Source: a virus. From it: a stretch of 39,598 nt of DNA. Under the pieces are notes generated by a model, which did no database searches, was not told the DNA's origin, and worked only from the letters and a program-made list of their open reading frames with translations. This document shows positions 1 through 6,594 of the stretch, piece by piece (within the stretch, counting starts at the first letter, position 1; each line of letters begins with the position of its first letter). The position numbers were made by a program, and so were the translations under genes. The DNA lies in IMG/VR virus record IMGVR_UViG_3300033985_000112, positions 1 to 39,598 of that record; one strand, written 5' to 3'.

Positions 1-1
1 T

Positions 2-64
2 AGTAAGCCTTTCACTCTTCATGGAGCAATTGATGATGCTACAGGTAAACATCATCTTTTGTAG
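2..64 (+). pseudogene. DDE transposase fragment (partial)
   Basis: An open frame enters from the left edge and stops at TAG 62-64, 12 bp before the first CRISPR repeat. It contains the peptide LHGAIDDATGK (codons 17-49), which resembles the start of the catalytic core in integrase-fold DDE transposases of the IS481/ISNCY kind, where the first Asp pair of 'AIDDATG' contributes to the active site. In such proteins the chain continues for well over 100 residues after this motif; here it ends after four more residues, so this is a broken remnant. It abuts what is inferred to be the leader-distal end of the array. Family assignment rests on one motif. Confidence 0.5.
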
Positions 65-76
65 GCAAATAAAGAG

Positions 77-1473
77 CTTTCAGTCCCCTTGCTTTCGGGT
101 CTTTATTTGGAACGTTCCTGTAACACCGTCATTACGCTGCTGATCTGCTCATTCTTTCAGTCCCCTTGCTTTCGGGTCTTTATTTGGAACCCGGGAGACG
201 ACAGAATATATCAACGGTGTGGCCCAAACTTTCAGTCCCCTTGCTTTCGGGTCTTTATTTGGAACGTAGAATAATGAGCAGGAATAAAGCAAAAGAAATA
301 TCTTTCAGTCCCCTTGCTTTCGGGTCTTTATTTGGAACGCGGAATGGTTTCCGCGCCATGGTTCGGTTTTTGGAGACTTTCAGTCCCCTTGCTTTCGGGT
401 CTTTATTTGGAACGTATCTGGGGATGGAAGATGAAGAAGCGGAGGCATCTTTCAGTCCCCTTGCTTTCGGGTCTTTATTTGGAACGAAGATATATACCGT
501 GTAGCCTACGGCCGGCGGGTATCGCTTTCAGTCCCCTTGCTTTCGGGTCTTTATTTGGAACCGAAGCATGGAAGATGTTTAAAATGAGGCGCTCATGGCC
601 TTTCAGTCCCCTTGCTTTCGGGTCTTTATTTGGAACTTTCCGCTATGACTTTTACGGTGCCAGTTTTTGCCGCATCTTTCAGTCCCCTTGCTTTCGGGTC
701 TTTATTTGGAACTATTAAACTTCCTGATATCTTCAAAGGATCTAAATTTATCTTTCAGTCCCCTTGCTTTCGGGTCTTTATTTGGAACTGTATCTTGTGG
801 TAAGTAATGCTGATAAGGTGAGAGAACTTTCAGTCCCCTTGCTTTCGGGTCTTTATTTGGAACCACTTTTGTATGAGAGAGATAATTTGCGGAGTGCGTA
901 GGGACTTTCAGTCCCCTTGCTTTCGGGTCTTTATTTGGAACGTTGACAGGACAAGATGTATTTCCTACGATACCATTAATCTTTCAGTCCCCTTGCTTTC
1001 GGGTCTTTATTTGGAACTAGATGGATAAGGATGTAATAGTTATAAATTCTTTTAGGAACTTTCAGTCCCCTTGCTTTCGGGTCTTTATTTGGAACTTTTT
1101 GCGATTTTTCCCCTAGCTGATATATGAGGGTGCTTTCAGTCCCCTTGCTTTCGGGTCTTTATTTGGAACAAAACTCCTCCTCAAAAATTTTATTTTTGGT
1201 GATTTTTAACTTTCAGTCCCCTTGCTTTCGGGTCTTTATTTGGAACCGCACTTTTTTGTCTACGGAATCTTCGCTCGCTCCGAGACTTTCAGTCCCCTTG
1301 CTTTCGGGTCTTTATTTGGAACCCTCTGTGGCATGAAAGACTGTTCCTGTTCCGGGGCCTTCTTTCAGTCCCCTTGCTTTCGGGTCTTTATTTGGAACGA
1401 ACTTCGAGATGGCATAACATTTTTAAAGGCGGTGCGCTTTCAGTCCCCTTGCTTTCGGGTCTTTATTTGGAAC
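77..1473 (-). CRISPR. CRISPR array, left part: 19 repeats, 18 whole spacers
   Basis: Nineteen copies of a 37-bp repeat start at 77, 154, 229, 302, 377, 449, 525, 600, 676, 752, 827, 905, 981, 1059, 1133, 1210, 1286, 1362 and 1437. On the plus strand each starts CTTTCAGTCCCC and ends TTTATTTGGAAC; I saw no variation between copies. Spacers are 35-41 nt and all different. Read on the minus strand the repeat starts GTTCC and ends ACTGAAAG, like the 8-nt 5' handle of type I-B/III crRNAs (ATTGAAAS), so transcription is probably right to left and the leader lies beyond the right edge. Repeat and spacer lengths fit type I-B. No cas gene is present to confirm this. The array is cut at its last spacer by the prophage. 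Confidence 0.97.
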
Positions 1474-2947
1474 TGCGGGTTCGACTCCCGCCTTCGGCAC
1501 CATTCCAATTCGCACAATCTTTTATAATAAAACTGACTTCAATATTATCCTTGCTAACAACTATCCTGTTGATGAAAATCGGCAGGATATTTTTTATGCC
1601 TTCTCCTTTGTCAAAATTGCATTTTAGCTCCATGAGCCATTTTCTTAAAGCTTCTTTCGAGACCGACGAAGTCTGCTGCAATTCGTTAATTCGTTCTTTA
1701 ATTCCCTCAACATAGAGCTCCAGTTCCTGAAGTTTTTTCCCTAGTTGTATTGATGCTACGCCATTCGCAATCATATTTACTATATTCGATATCTGCTGTT
1801 GGTTATTTTTTAACTCATTTTTCAAATATGTAAGCTCATGTGGCCGGTTGCTTTCTTGCCGTGAAATATATTCGGATACTTTTTCAATAATGCTGTCTAT
1901 GTTAGAGAATATCTGCTCCTTGACCATTTTCGTAACTTGCTCTTCTATTACTTCAGCTCGGATGCTATTCTGGCACTTGGAGCATCTATAATAAAAATAT
2001 CTGGCACCGTCTTTAGCGTTTTTTTGTGAATATCCAGCCATTTTATAGCCACATTCGCAAAATACAAGGCCAGACAGAAGATAATCCCTTACCGATAAAG
2101 ATTTCCCCCTCATGGGCGCTCTTCTCTTTATCTCCCGCTGGACCATATCGAACACCTCTTTTGATATTATGGCCGGGACCCCGTCTTCAACAAAAATTAC
2201 CTCATCCTTGGGCTTGTATCGTTTCATGTTTCTTTTACCTTCGTGGTATTTCCTTTGCGTCTTATTAAAAGCATATATGCCGGCATATTTTTCATTCATG
2301 AGAATACCGGGTATGGAATTGAAGACAAAGGGTTTTCCGAACTTATTTCTATACCCTTTTTGATTTAATATTTCAGCTATTTTTTTATAACCATAGCCAT
2401 CGAGACAGAGTTTGAAAATTTCCCTTACAATTCGAGCCTCTTTTTCATTTACCACATAGCGCTTATCGACAATATCATATCCCAGGGGAGCATATCCTCC
2501 ATTAAACCTGGCCTTGAGAGCATTTTGTTTTAGCCCCTTCATGACTTCCTGGGCAAGGTTCCTTGAGTAATATTCGGCAAATGATTCCAGGATCCCCTCC
2601 AATAATCCACCTTCAGGGGAATCATCAATAGGCTGCATTACATAAATGACTCTTATTCCATATTTCCGCAGGGCCGATTTATATATAGCAGCATCGTAAC
2701 GGTTCCTGGCAAATCTATCCACCTTGTGAACCAGCACAACATCGAATATTTTCTTTTTAGCATCGGATATCATCTGTTGAAAGGCATCCCTCAAATCGGT
2801 TTGGCCAGATATGGCTTCGTCGATATATTCTTTAACTATAAATATATTATTTTTTTCAGCATATTTTCTTATGTCCATTAGCTGTGCCTCGATGGATTCT
2901 TCCCTTTGCATGTCTGAACTGAATCTTGCATAAGCTGCTGCCCTCAT
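1463..2947 (-). CDS. int: Large serine recombinase (phage integrase)
   Basis: This 494-residue protein would catalyse attP x attB recombination through a 5'-phosphoserine intermediate. The N-terminal resolvase domain has YARFSSD (Ser10 nucleophile) and KVDRFAR; a recombinase domain follows (FNGGYAPLGYDI, about 148-240), then a zinc ribbon (C297, C299, C322, C325) and a coiled coil (about 345-420). The start at 2947 is chosen because GGAGGG lies just upstream; an in-frame ATG at 2977 lacks a good site. It is the last gene of the leftward lysogeny block. Unusually, the frame crosses attL: the last eight codons are encoded by spacer and repeat, and its TAA is inside the CRISPR repeat. In circular phage DNA the same frame would instead end with a phage-encoded tail of about 15 residues. 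Confidence 0.95.
   Translation of the reverse strand: MRAAAYARFSSDMQREESIEAQLMDIRKYAEKNNIFIVKEYIDEAISGQTDLRDAFQQMISDAKKKIFDVVLVHKVDRFARNRYDAAIYKSALRKYGIRVIYVMQPIDDSPEGGLLEGILESFAEYYSRNLAQEVMKGLKQNALKARFNGGYAPLGYDIVDKRYVVNEKEARIVREIFKLCLDGYGYKKIAEILNQKGYRNKFGKPFVFNSIPGILMNEKYAGIYAFNKTQRKYHEGKRNMKRYKPKDEVIFVEDGVPAIISKEVFDMVQREIKRRAPMRGKSLSVRDYLLSGLVFCECGYKMAGYSQKNAKDGARYFYYRCSKCQNSIRAEVIEEQVTKMVKEQIFSNIDSIIEKVSEYISRQESNRPHELTYLKNELKNNQQQISNIVNMIANGVASIQLGKKLQELELYVEGIKERINELQQTSSVSKEALRKWLMELKCNFDKGEGIKNILPIFINRIVVSKDNIEVSFIIKDCANWNGAEGGSRTRSSK
1474..1502 (+). other. Left half of the split spacer: tRNA-Leu 3' end, with attL core
   Basis: After the repeat ending at 1473 come 17 nt plus the core CCTTCGGCACCA (1491-1502). 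Together they read as a T-stem (GCGGG), T-loop TTCGACT, T-stem (CCCGC), acceptor strand CTTCGGC, discriminator A and CCA. This matches the 3' end of bacterial tRNA-Leu genes whose acceptor starts GCCGAAG. The rest of the tRNA is absent, so this is not a tRNA gene but a spacer made from one. The core recurs at 39168-39179, and bases flanking the core differ at the two ends, so the shared segment is exactly 12 bp. This is the left attachment junction. Confidence 0.9.
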
Positions 2948-2973
2948 GGCAAACCCTCCAAAATAAATTAAAA

Positions 2974-3501
2974 TCATATGTATGTATTTTTTTTGAGCAT
3001 ATTATGCCGCTGGAGGCGAATCCTCATGACTTCATGAGAAACTTGAAAAACTTCTGCAAGTCTATCTATATCTATTATTTTGACTCTTTTAAGCAAAGTT
3101 TTCGGTACCAGAAATTCACCGGCGAATTCATCAGCCTCCCGGTCCAAAATTGCTTTTTCCGATTTAGATAGCAAGCTTAGATTATATGTATCGTAATGCC
3201 CAAGTACGACATGTCCAATTTCATGGGATAATGAAAAACGGTACCGTGCTGGGTATTGGATTTTTTTCCATGGATCAACGAAAACGGCATATCTATTGTT
3301 GTAATATGGTGTTGTTACCGCTTCTATCCTGTATGCTTCTTCGGGGAAATTAAGGTTTACAATTTTCCATTTATATTTTTTGATTATTGCGATGGGATCA
3401 ACGGGAGGGAAATCGAAATGTCTCGCCAGGTCCAGAGCCTTAAATCTTGCATACCCCCAGCGTACATGATGAGGATGCTGATTATACCAAATGTTTTGCA
3501 A
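2974..3501 (-). CDS. ImmA/IrrE family metallo-endopeptidase
   Basis: The protein has the zinc-protease motif HEIGH (residues 93-97) and a downstream acidic ligand in READEFAGEFLVP, the signature of ImmA/IrrE (Peptidase_M78) proteins. In ICEBs1-like systems ImmA cleaves the CI-like repressor to induce the element, so the likely substrate is the repressor encoded at 4894-5313. I prefer the TTG start at 3501 (175 aa) because AGAAGGGGG precedes it; an ATG at 3561 would add 20 residues without a clear ribosome site. It lies 26 bp upstream of the integrase start, so the two are probably co-transcribed. Confidence 0.85.
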   Translation of the reverse strand: MQNIWYNQHPHHVRWGYARFKALDLARHFDFPPVDPIAIIKKYKWKIVNLNFPEEAYRIEAVTTPYYNNRYAVFVDPWKKIQYPARYRFSLSHEIGHVVLGHYDTYNLSLLSKSEKAILDREADEFAGEFLVPKTLLKRVKIIDIDRLAEVFQVSHEVMRIRLQRHNMLKKNTYI

Positions 3502-3532
3502 AATAAAGACCCCCTTCTGTAGTTGTAGAAAT

Positions 3533-3562
3533 ATTTTACCATGAAAGGGGATTTTTTGCAAA
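3533..3562 (-). promoter_or_regulatory. Possible leftward promoter for immA-int
   Basis: On the minus strand TTTGCA (3562-3557) and TAAAAT (3538-3533) are separated by 18 bp, about 30 bp upstream of the preferred immA start. It is a modest match to a sigma-A promoter. If active it would drive immA and int, and nothing that looks like a terminator separates int from the left CRISPR half. Confidence 0.35.
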
Positions 3563-3626
3563 CATATGTTCTATTTGTCATTTGTAAAAATTCTTTGTGG
3601 TCTTTTATCAAAAAGAATTACAAAAT

Positions 3627-4394
3627 TTATGCAGCATCAATGAAATTGGTAATTTTATCTCTTTCACTCCAAGCCAAAATATAATCTGAATATTTTTCCA
3701 ATATTTTATAATTCTCATTAGACCAAACATTATCTTCATCATTAAAGAATGAAATGCCTATAAATTTGATATTTGCCATCCGCAGATCGTACCATTTAAA
3801 AGCAGTTCTTTGGGCCAAAATGTTAGCATAGTATGGCGATGGCGTTGAAAGCGGTTCGATCAGATTGATATATTTTTTAACTACTGCTATGCTAAAAGAA
3901 TGCTTTGTTGAATATCCTTCGATTTCATAATTTGAATCTATTCTTTAACCATGCTCTTTTAGATACTTCTCGGTTTCCTCTCTAAAAGTGAGTTTTGCTA
4001 TTTCTTTAGCAGTGTAAACAAGGCTTGATGCCTGTTGAATTGCATTAAGGATGTTATTGAACATAATATAAAAATGATCCAAATTATCTACATAACCGTA
4101 TATCTCATTACCAGAGAATTGCAAATTAAATTTCTGCACTATTGCCTCTATTTGCGACCTTCGCTTTGATGGGATATCAATATCAGCACCATTCAAAAAA
4201 AGATATTCCCATGTATGGCCATTGTCTGTAATGATAATGTTATCCTTATTGTTTACAATTTTAACCTCAATGCAATCATTATTAGGAAGCACAAAATTAG
4301 TTATTATCAGACATTCATTTGGGCCTGAAATAACATTATAAGATTTTTTTATCCAATCAGCGTATTTAGTAATAATATCCTCGCATTTTACCAT
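3627..4394 (-). pseudogene. DUF1828/DUF1829-like gene interrupted by an in-frame stop
   Basis: A 149-codon frame (4394-3945, ATG start) ends in TAA at 3947-3945, but the same frame continues open for 105 codons to a TAA at 3627. The joined product would be about 255 aa. The first part (acidic-rich beta pattern, NIIITDNGHTWEYLFLNG) resembles DUF1828; the second (from about FREETEKYLKEHG through IEGYSTKHSFSIAVVKKY) resembles DUF1829, and the two domains usually occur in one protein. The single TAA therefore looks like a nonsense mutation, or less likely a readthrough site. The function of the family is unknown. It lies 12 bp after the gene at 4407-4829 and probably shares its promoter. Confidence 0.65.
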
Positions 4395-4406
4395 TATTAA
4401 TCCCTT

Positions 4407-4829
4407 CTAAGCTATTATGGTTTGATAAGCTCCATTAAATTCAATATTGCATTCTTTTAAAAAGTCAAATAATGCTTTATTTACGTTATTTATATCAACA
4501 TCATTTACCGCATATTTTTTATCGTTGTCCACACCATCCCAAAAGTGCTTATGCGGAATTGTGATTCGTTCTCCGTTCTCTGTTTCGTAATAATGTTTAA
4601 AATCAAACTGTCTTATTACAACTGATTTTTTGTAAAGAAGAGAGAAACTATGCCTGGAACCCTTAGTTCCTCTTAATTCAAGTTCAATTCCATCGTCAGT
4701 TAACACGGTAGCTTTAATATAGGCTCTGATTTCACCATTTTGGCTGGATTCTACTTTCCAAGATAAAGAATCGTCCGCGATGTATTTTTTAGCCCTATAG
4801 ATTCTGTCAGCTTCTTCCTGGGTAACCAA
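4407..4829 (-). CDS. Unrecognised protein in lysogeny block
   Basis: 140 residues, TTG start with AAAGGGGGA upstream. I do not recognise the family with confidence. The sequence has a beta-rich middle (ELELRGTKGSRHSFSLLYKK) and a motif ITIPHKHFWDG that recalls small proteins with 'H.NPDG..i..PHiH' signatures found beside DUF1828 proteins. No signal peptide or membrane segment is seen. It is the first gene of a two-gene unit with the interrupted DUF1828-like gene and has its own strong promoter, so expression in the lysogen is likely; a role in superinfection exclusion or host modification is only a guess. Confidence 0.7.
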   Translation of the reverse strand: MVTQEEADRIYRAKKYIADDSLSWKVESSQNGEIRAYIKATVLTDDGIELELRGTKGSRHSFSLLYKKSVVIRQFDFKHYYETENGERITIPHKHFWDGVDNDKKYAVNDVDINNVNKALFDFLKECNIEFNGAYQTIIA

Positions 4830-4845
4830 AGCAAAATCCCCCTTT

Positions 4846-4873
4846 ATTATATATTATTTTATTTAATTGTAAA
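4846..4873 (-). promoter_or_regulatory. Leftward sigma-A promoter upstream of the accessory lysogeny genes
   Basis: TTTACA (4873-4868) and a perfect TATAAT (4851-4846) on the minus strand are spaced by 16 bp and lie directly upstream of the ribosome site of the gene at 4829. It contains no copy of the 17-bp operator seen at 5326-5511, so it may not be controlled by the repressor. Confidence 0.6.
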
Positions 4874-4893
4874 AGATAAGGGGAAATAATTGT

Positions 4894-5313
4894 TCATTTT
4901 CCTTTTTCTGGGTCCTTTTTGCCCTCATTCTCCAGATATTCTTTTAAAAGTGTTTTTGCAATATCAGTTATTTGATCCGCAAGAATTTCAGGTATAGGTC
5001 CTTTCGCACGGGCCAGTAATGTAAACAAATTCGGGAATTTTTCTTTGATTTCTTTTATTTGTTCATCGTCTAGGGCGGGCTCTTTGTCGGCGGGGGCGGG
5101 GGCGTCGAGCTGTTCTTTTTCATCTGCCAGGAAATAATTTACTGAAGTACCCAAAGCTTTTGCAATGGCTTCAAGGGTTGATAAGGAAGGATTACTACGT
5201 CCTGATTCTATATCAGCAATGAACGAATGTGAAATATGGGCTAATTTTCCCAATTCTCTAAGTGAAAGATTCTTTTCTACTCTAAGTTTTTTTAACTTTT
5301 CGCCTAATAACAT
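4894..5313 (-). CDS. CI-like phage repressor (XRE HTH)
   Basis: 139 residues from the ATG at 5313, which has GGGGG 9 bp upstream; an in-frame ATG at 5340 lies upstream of that site and overlaps an operator. The N-terminal domain is a classic XRE helix-turn-helix (LREKNLSLRELGKLAHISHS-like recognition region, then IESGRSNPSLSTLEAIAKAL). The C-terminal half is helical and charged, without a LexA-type Ser/Lys protease domain. A repressor without self-cleavage beside an ImmA-type protease suggests induction by proteolysis as in ICEBs1. It would bind the four 17-bp operators in 5326-5511, repress the rightward early promoter and control itself. Confidence 0.88.
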   Translation of the reverse strand: MLLGEKLKKLRVEKNLSLRELGKLAHISHSFIADIESGRSNPSLSTLEAIAKALGTSVNYFLADEKEQLDAPAPADKEPALDDEQIKEIKEKFPNLFTLLARAKGPIPEILADQITDIAKTLLKEYLENEGKKDPEKGK

Positions 5314-5325
5314 TATATATCCCCC

Positions 5326-5342
5326 GTTCGATAATACCATAC
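5326..5342 (-). promoter_or_regulatory. Operator O4, in the repressor leader
   Basis: GTTCGATAATACCATAC matches the operator at 5495 in 14 of 17 positions. It lies between the -10 box and the ribosome site of the repressor gene, placed for autoregulation. Confidence 0.6.
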
Positions 5343-5348
5343 AAGATT

Positions 5349-5377
5349 ATTATATAGTCAGGCATTGTAAATGTATA
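5349..5377 (-). promoter_or_regulatory. Leftward repressor promoter
   Basis: On the minus strand TATACA (5377-5372) and TATAAT (5354-5349) are separated by 17 bp, 36 bp upstream of the repressor start. Operator O1 lies just upstream of the -35 box and O4 just downstream of the -10 box. Confidence 0.55.
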
Positions 5378-5387
5378 TATCATAAAT

Positions 5388-5404
5388 GTATGTAAATAAC
5401 GAAC
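5388..5404. promoter_or_regulatory. Operator O1
   Basis: GTATGTAAATAACGAAC is a 17-bp imperfect palindrome of the form GKWYGT-n5-ACRWAC shared with O2 and O3. It sits next to the -35 region of the leftward promoter. Confidence 0.6.
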
Positions 5405-5461
5405 AAAATATTAAGATATAAGTAGATAATAGCCTTAAATTTGGTCTAAATAGCTCATAAC

Positions 5462-5478
5462 GGTCGTAAATAACGAAC
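5462..5478. promoter_or_regulatory. Operator O2
   Basis: GGTCGTAAATAACGAAC is the most symmetric copy (GGTCGT paired with ACGAAC). It ends 7 bp before the -35 box of the rightward promoter. Confidence 0.65.
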
Positions 5479-5485
5479 TTGTCAT

Positions 5486-5514
5486 TTTACAAATGGTCGT
5501 TAATAACATACAAT
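5486..5514 (+). promoter_or_regulatory. Rightward early promoter (PR-like)
   Basis: TTTACA (5486-5491) and TACAAT (5509-5514) are 17 bp apart, about 25 bp before the GTG start of the Cro-like gene. Operator O3 occupies the whole spacer, so bound repressor would block RNA polymerase. Confidence 0.7.
5495..5511. promoter_or_regulatory. Operator O3
   Basis: GGTCGTTAATAACATAC lies between the -35 and -10 boxes of the rightward promoter. It shares 14 of 17 bases with O4 and the same GGTCGT half-site as O2. Confidence 0.65.
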
Positions 5515-5538
5515 AGAAAATGAAGGGAGGTTAAAGAC

Positions 5539-5778
5539 GTGATAGGAGTCATACTAAGAAAACTTAGAAAACAAAAAGGGTTTTCGTTGCGAGAGTTTGC
5601 GAAGCTATCTGGACTATCGCACAGTTTTATAAGTGATATAGAAAATGGTCGCTGCAATCCATCAATCGAAAGTTTGCATAAGATAGCGGATGCTTTAGAT
5701 GTAAAACCTCATATTTTTTTAACCGAACTGGTCGCTGACAACGACCTTACAAAAAAAGAAAAAAGGCAAACCGCATAA
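5539..5778 (+). CDS. Cro-like XRE regulator
   Basis: 79 residues, GTG start with GAAGGGAGG upstream. Nearly the whole protein is an XRE helix-turn-helix domain (FSLREFAKLSGLSHSFISDI, then ENGRCNPSIESLHKIADAL). Its recognition helix (SGLSHSFISDIE) is close to that of the repressor (AHISHSFIADIE), which fits two proteins competing for the same operators. It is the first gene after the rightward promoter, the position of cro in lambdoid-type switches. Confidence 0.85.
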   Translation: MIGVILRKLRKQKGFSLREFAKLSGLSHSFISDIENGRCNPSIESLHKIADALDVKPHIFLTELVADNDLTKKEKRQTA

Positions 5779-5801
5779 ACCAAAAAGAAAGGATGATAAG
5801 C

Positions 5802-6065
5802 ATGAAAACATTTGCAGGCAAAAGATTTTTTCGGGTGTTCGTGCCGATGTCTGCACGGAAAGATGGCATCGAGAAGAACGAAATGCACGAGATTATTGCA
5901 AACGATGAGAGTGAAGCCATAATTAAAGCCTTCAATTCAAAAGATTACAAGCCAGGGTATTACAGAGATGTGGTAGTAGTAGAACAATATGTTGGTTATG
6001 GCGGGGCAAAGGTTACAGAATGGTCACACAGACATTATGCAGATGTATATGAGCAAACCGCATGA
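5802..6065 (+). CDS. Early protein of unknown function
   Basis: 87 residues from the ATG at 5802 (GAAAGG lies 9 bp upstream; an ATG at 5793 would be too close to that site). It starts with a basic patch (KTFAGKRFFRVFVPMSARKDG) and continues with a probable alpha/beta fold rich in Tyr and Val (YYRDVVVVEQYVGYGG). No known domain recognised. It follows the Cro-like gene in the first part of the early operon, where host-takeover and anti-defence proteins often sit. Confidence 0.65.
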   Translation: MKTFAGKRFFRVFVPMSARKDGIEKNEMHEIIANDESEAIIKAFNSKDYKPGYYRDVVVVEQYVGYGGAKVTEWSHRHYADVYEQTA

Positions 6066-6115
6066 CGAAGGGAAAGGAATATGTGATTTAATGAACATTA
6101 AAGAGGGTCATTATT

Positions 6116-6322
6116 ATGAAACTTACAATTGTCAAAATAACAATACCCCGAAACGGCAATGGAGAAACCAAGATGGAAATCGTGAGCCATAAAGAAGTAG
6201 ATGATAAGGAATATTGGGACCCGATATTGGATTTTATCTATAGAAATATTGAGCCCAGGCTGAAGGAGGTGACCACCGATGCCCAGGTGCGAACACTGCG
6301 GCCGAAAGCTACGGCCCGATGA
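6116..6322 (+). CDS. Small early protein, unknown
   Basis: 68 residues, ATG preceded by AGAGGG. Beta-strand-like start (KLTIVKITIPR), then an acidic middle. Its 3' end overlaps the start of the zinc-ribbon gene at 6279 in another frame, a usual translational-coupling arrangement. Function unknown. Confidence 0.5.
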   Translation: MKLTIVKITIPRNGNGETKMEIVSHKEVDDKEYWDPILDFIYRNIEPRLKEVTTDAQVRTLRPKATAR

Positions 6323-6410
6323 AGGCAAAATCTGCCGTGTGTGCGCTGGCCGCATAATGAAACAACTGAAACTATTGAGGAAGGTGAGGAAACATGAGAA
6401 AGCTGGATAA
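6279..6410 (+). CDS. Short zinc-ribbon protein
   Basis: 43 residues, ATG with a good GAAGGAGGTG site. MPRCEHCGRKLRPDEGKICRV contains CxxC followed after 12 residues by CxxC (VCAG), a compact zinc ribbon, then a basic tail. Probably nucleic-acid or protein binding; no specific role can be assigned. It overlaps both neighbours. Confidence 0.6.
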   Translation: MPRCEHCGRKLRPDEGKICRVCAGRIMKQLKLLRKVRKHEKAG

Positions 6411-6564
6411 TAAAGTGGAATTTGTCAACGTCAATTTAACAATTAATGTAAGATTATACAACAAAGAGGCGGTAAAGCGGGCTCTGGAAACATTGGCGAT
6501 CTGGGGAGCTATTGGAGAGTACGAGAAGAAAGATGCCTTTCGGCAAATCGATGAAGTGGGCTGA
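6394..6564 (+). CDS. Small early protein, unknown
   Basis: 56 residues, ATG preceded by AAGGTGAGG. Starts MRKLDNKVEFVNVNLTINVR (beta-like) and ends in a helix (AVKRALETLAIWGAIGEYEKK). Overlaps the zinc-ribbon gene by 17 bp in another frame. Not recognised. Confidence 0.5.
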   Translation: MRKLDNKVEFVNVNLTINVRLYNKEAVKRALETLAIWGAIGEYEKKDAFRQIDEVG

Positions 6565-6594
6565 TACCCATAATTTAGCGAAAGGATGGATAGC

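Noticed and set aside
1474-1502. A tRNA-Leu gene
   Set aside because: Only the T-arm and acceptor 3' strand are present; no anticodon or D-arm on either side.
89-1527. Overlapping plus-strand ORFs of 60-113 residues in the left array, and a similar one at 39140-39526
   Set aside because: They are translations of the CRISPR repeat (recurring VPLLSGLYLE or SPLAFGSLFG peptides) and have no ribosome sites.
2026-2363. Plus-strand ORFs inside the integrase gene
   Set aside because: Antisense shadows of a strongly supported integrase, without ribosome sites or recognisable motifs.
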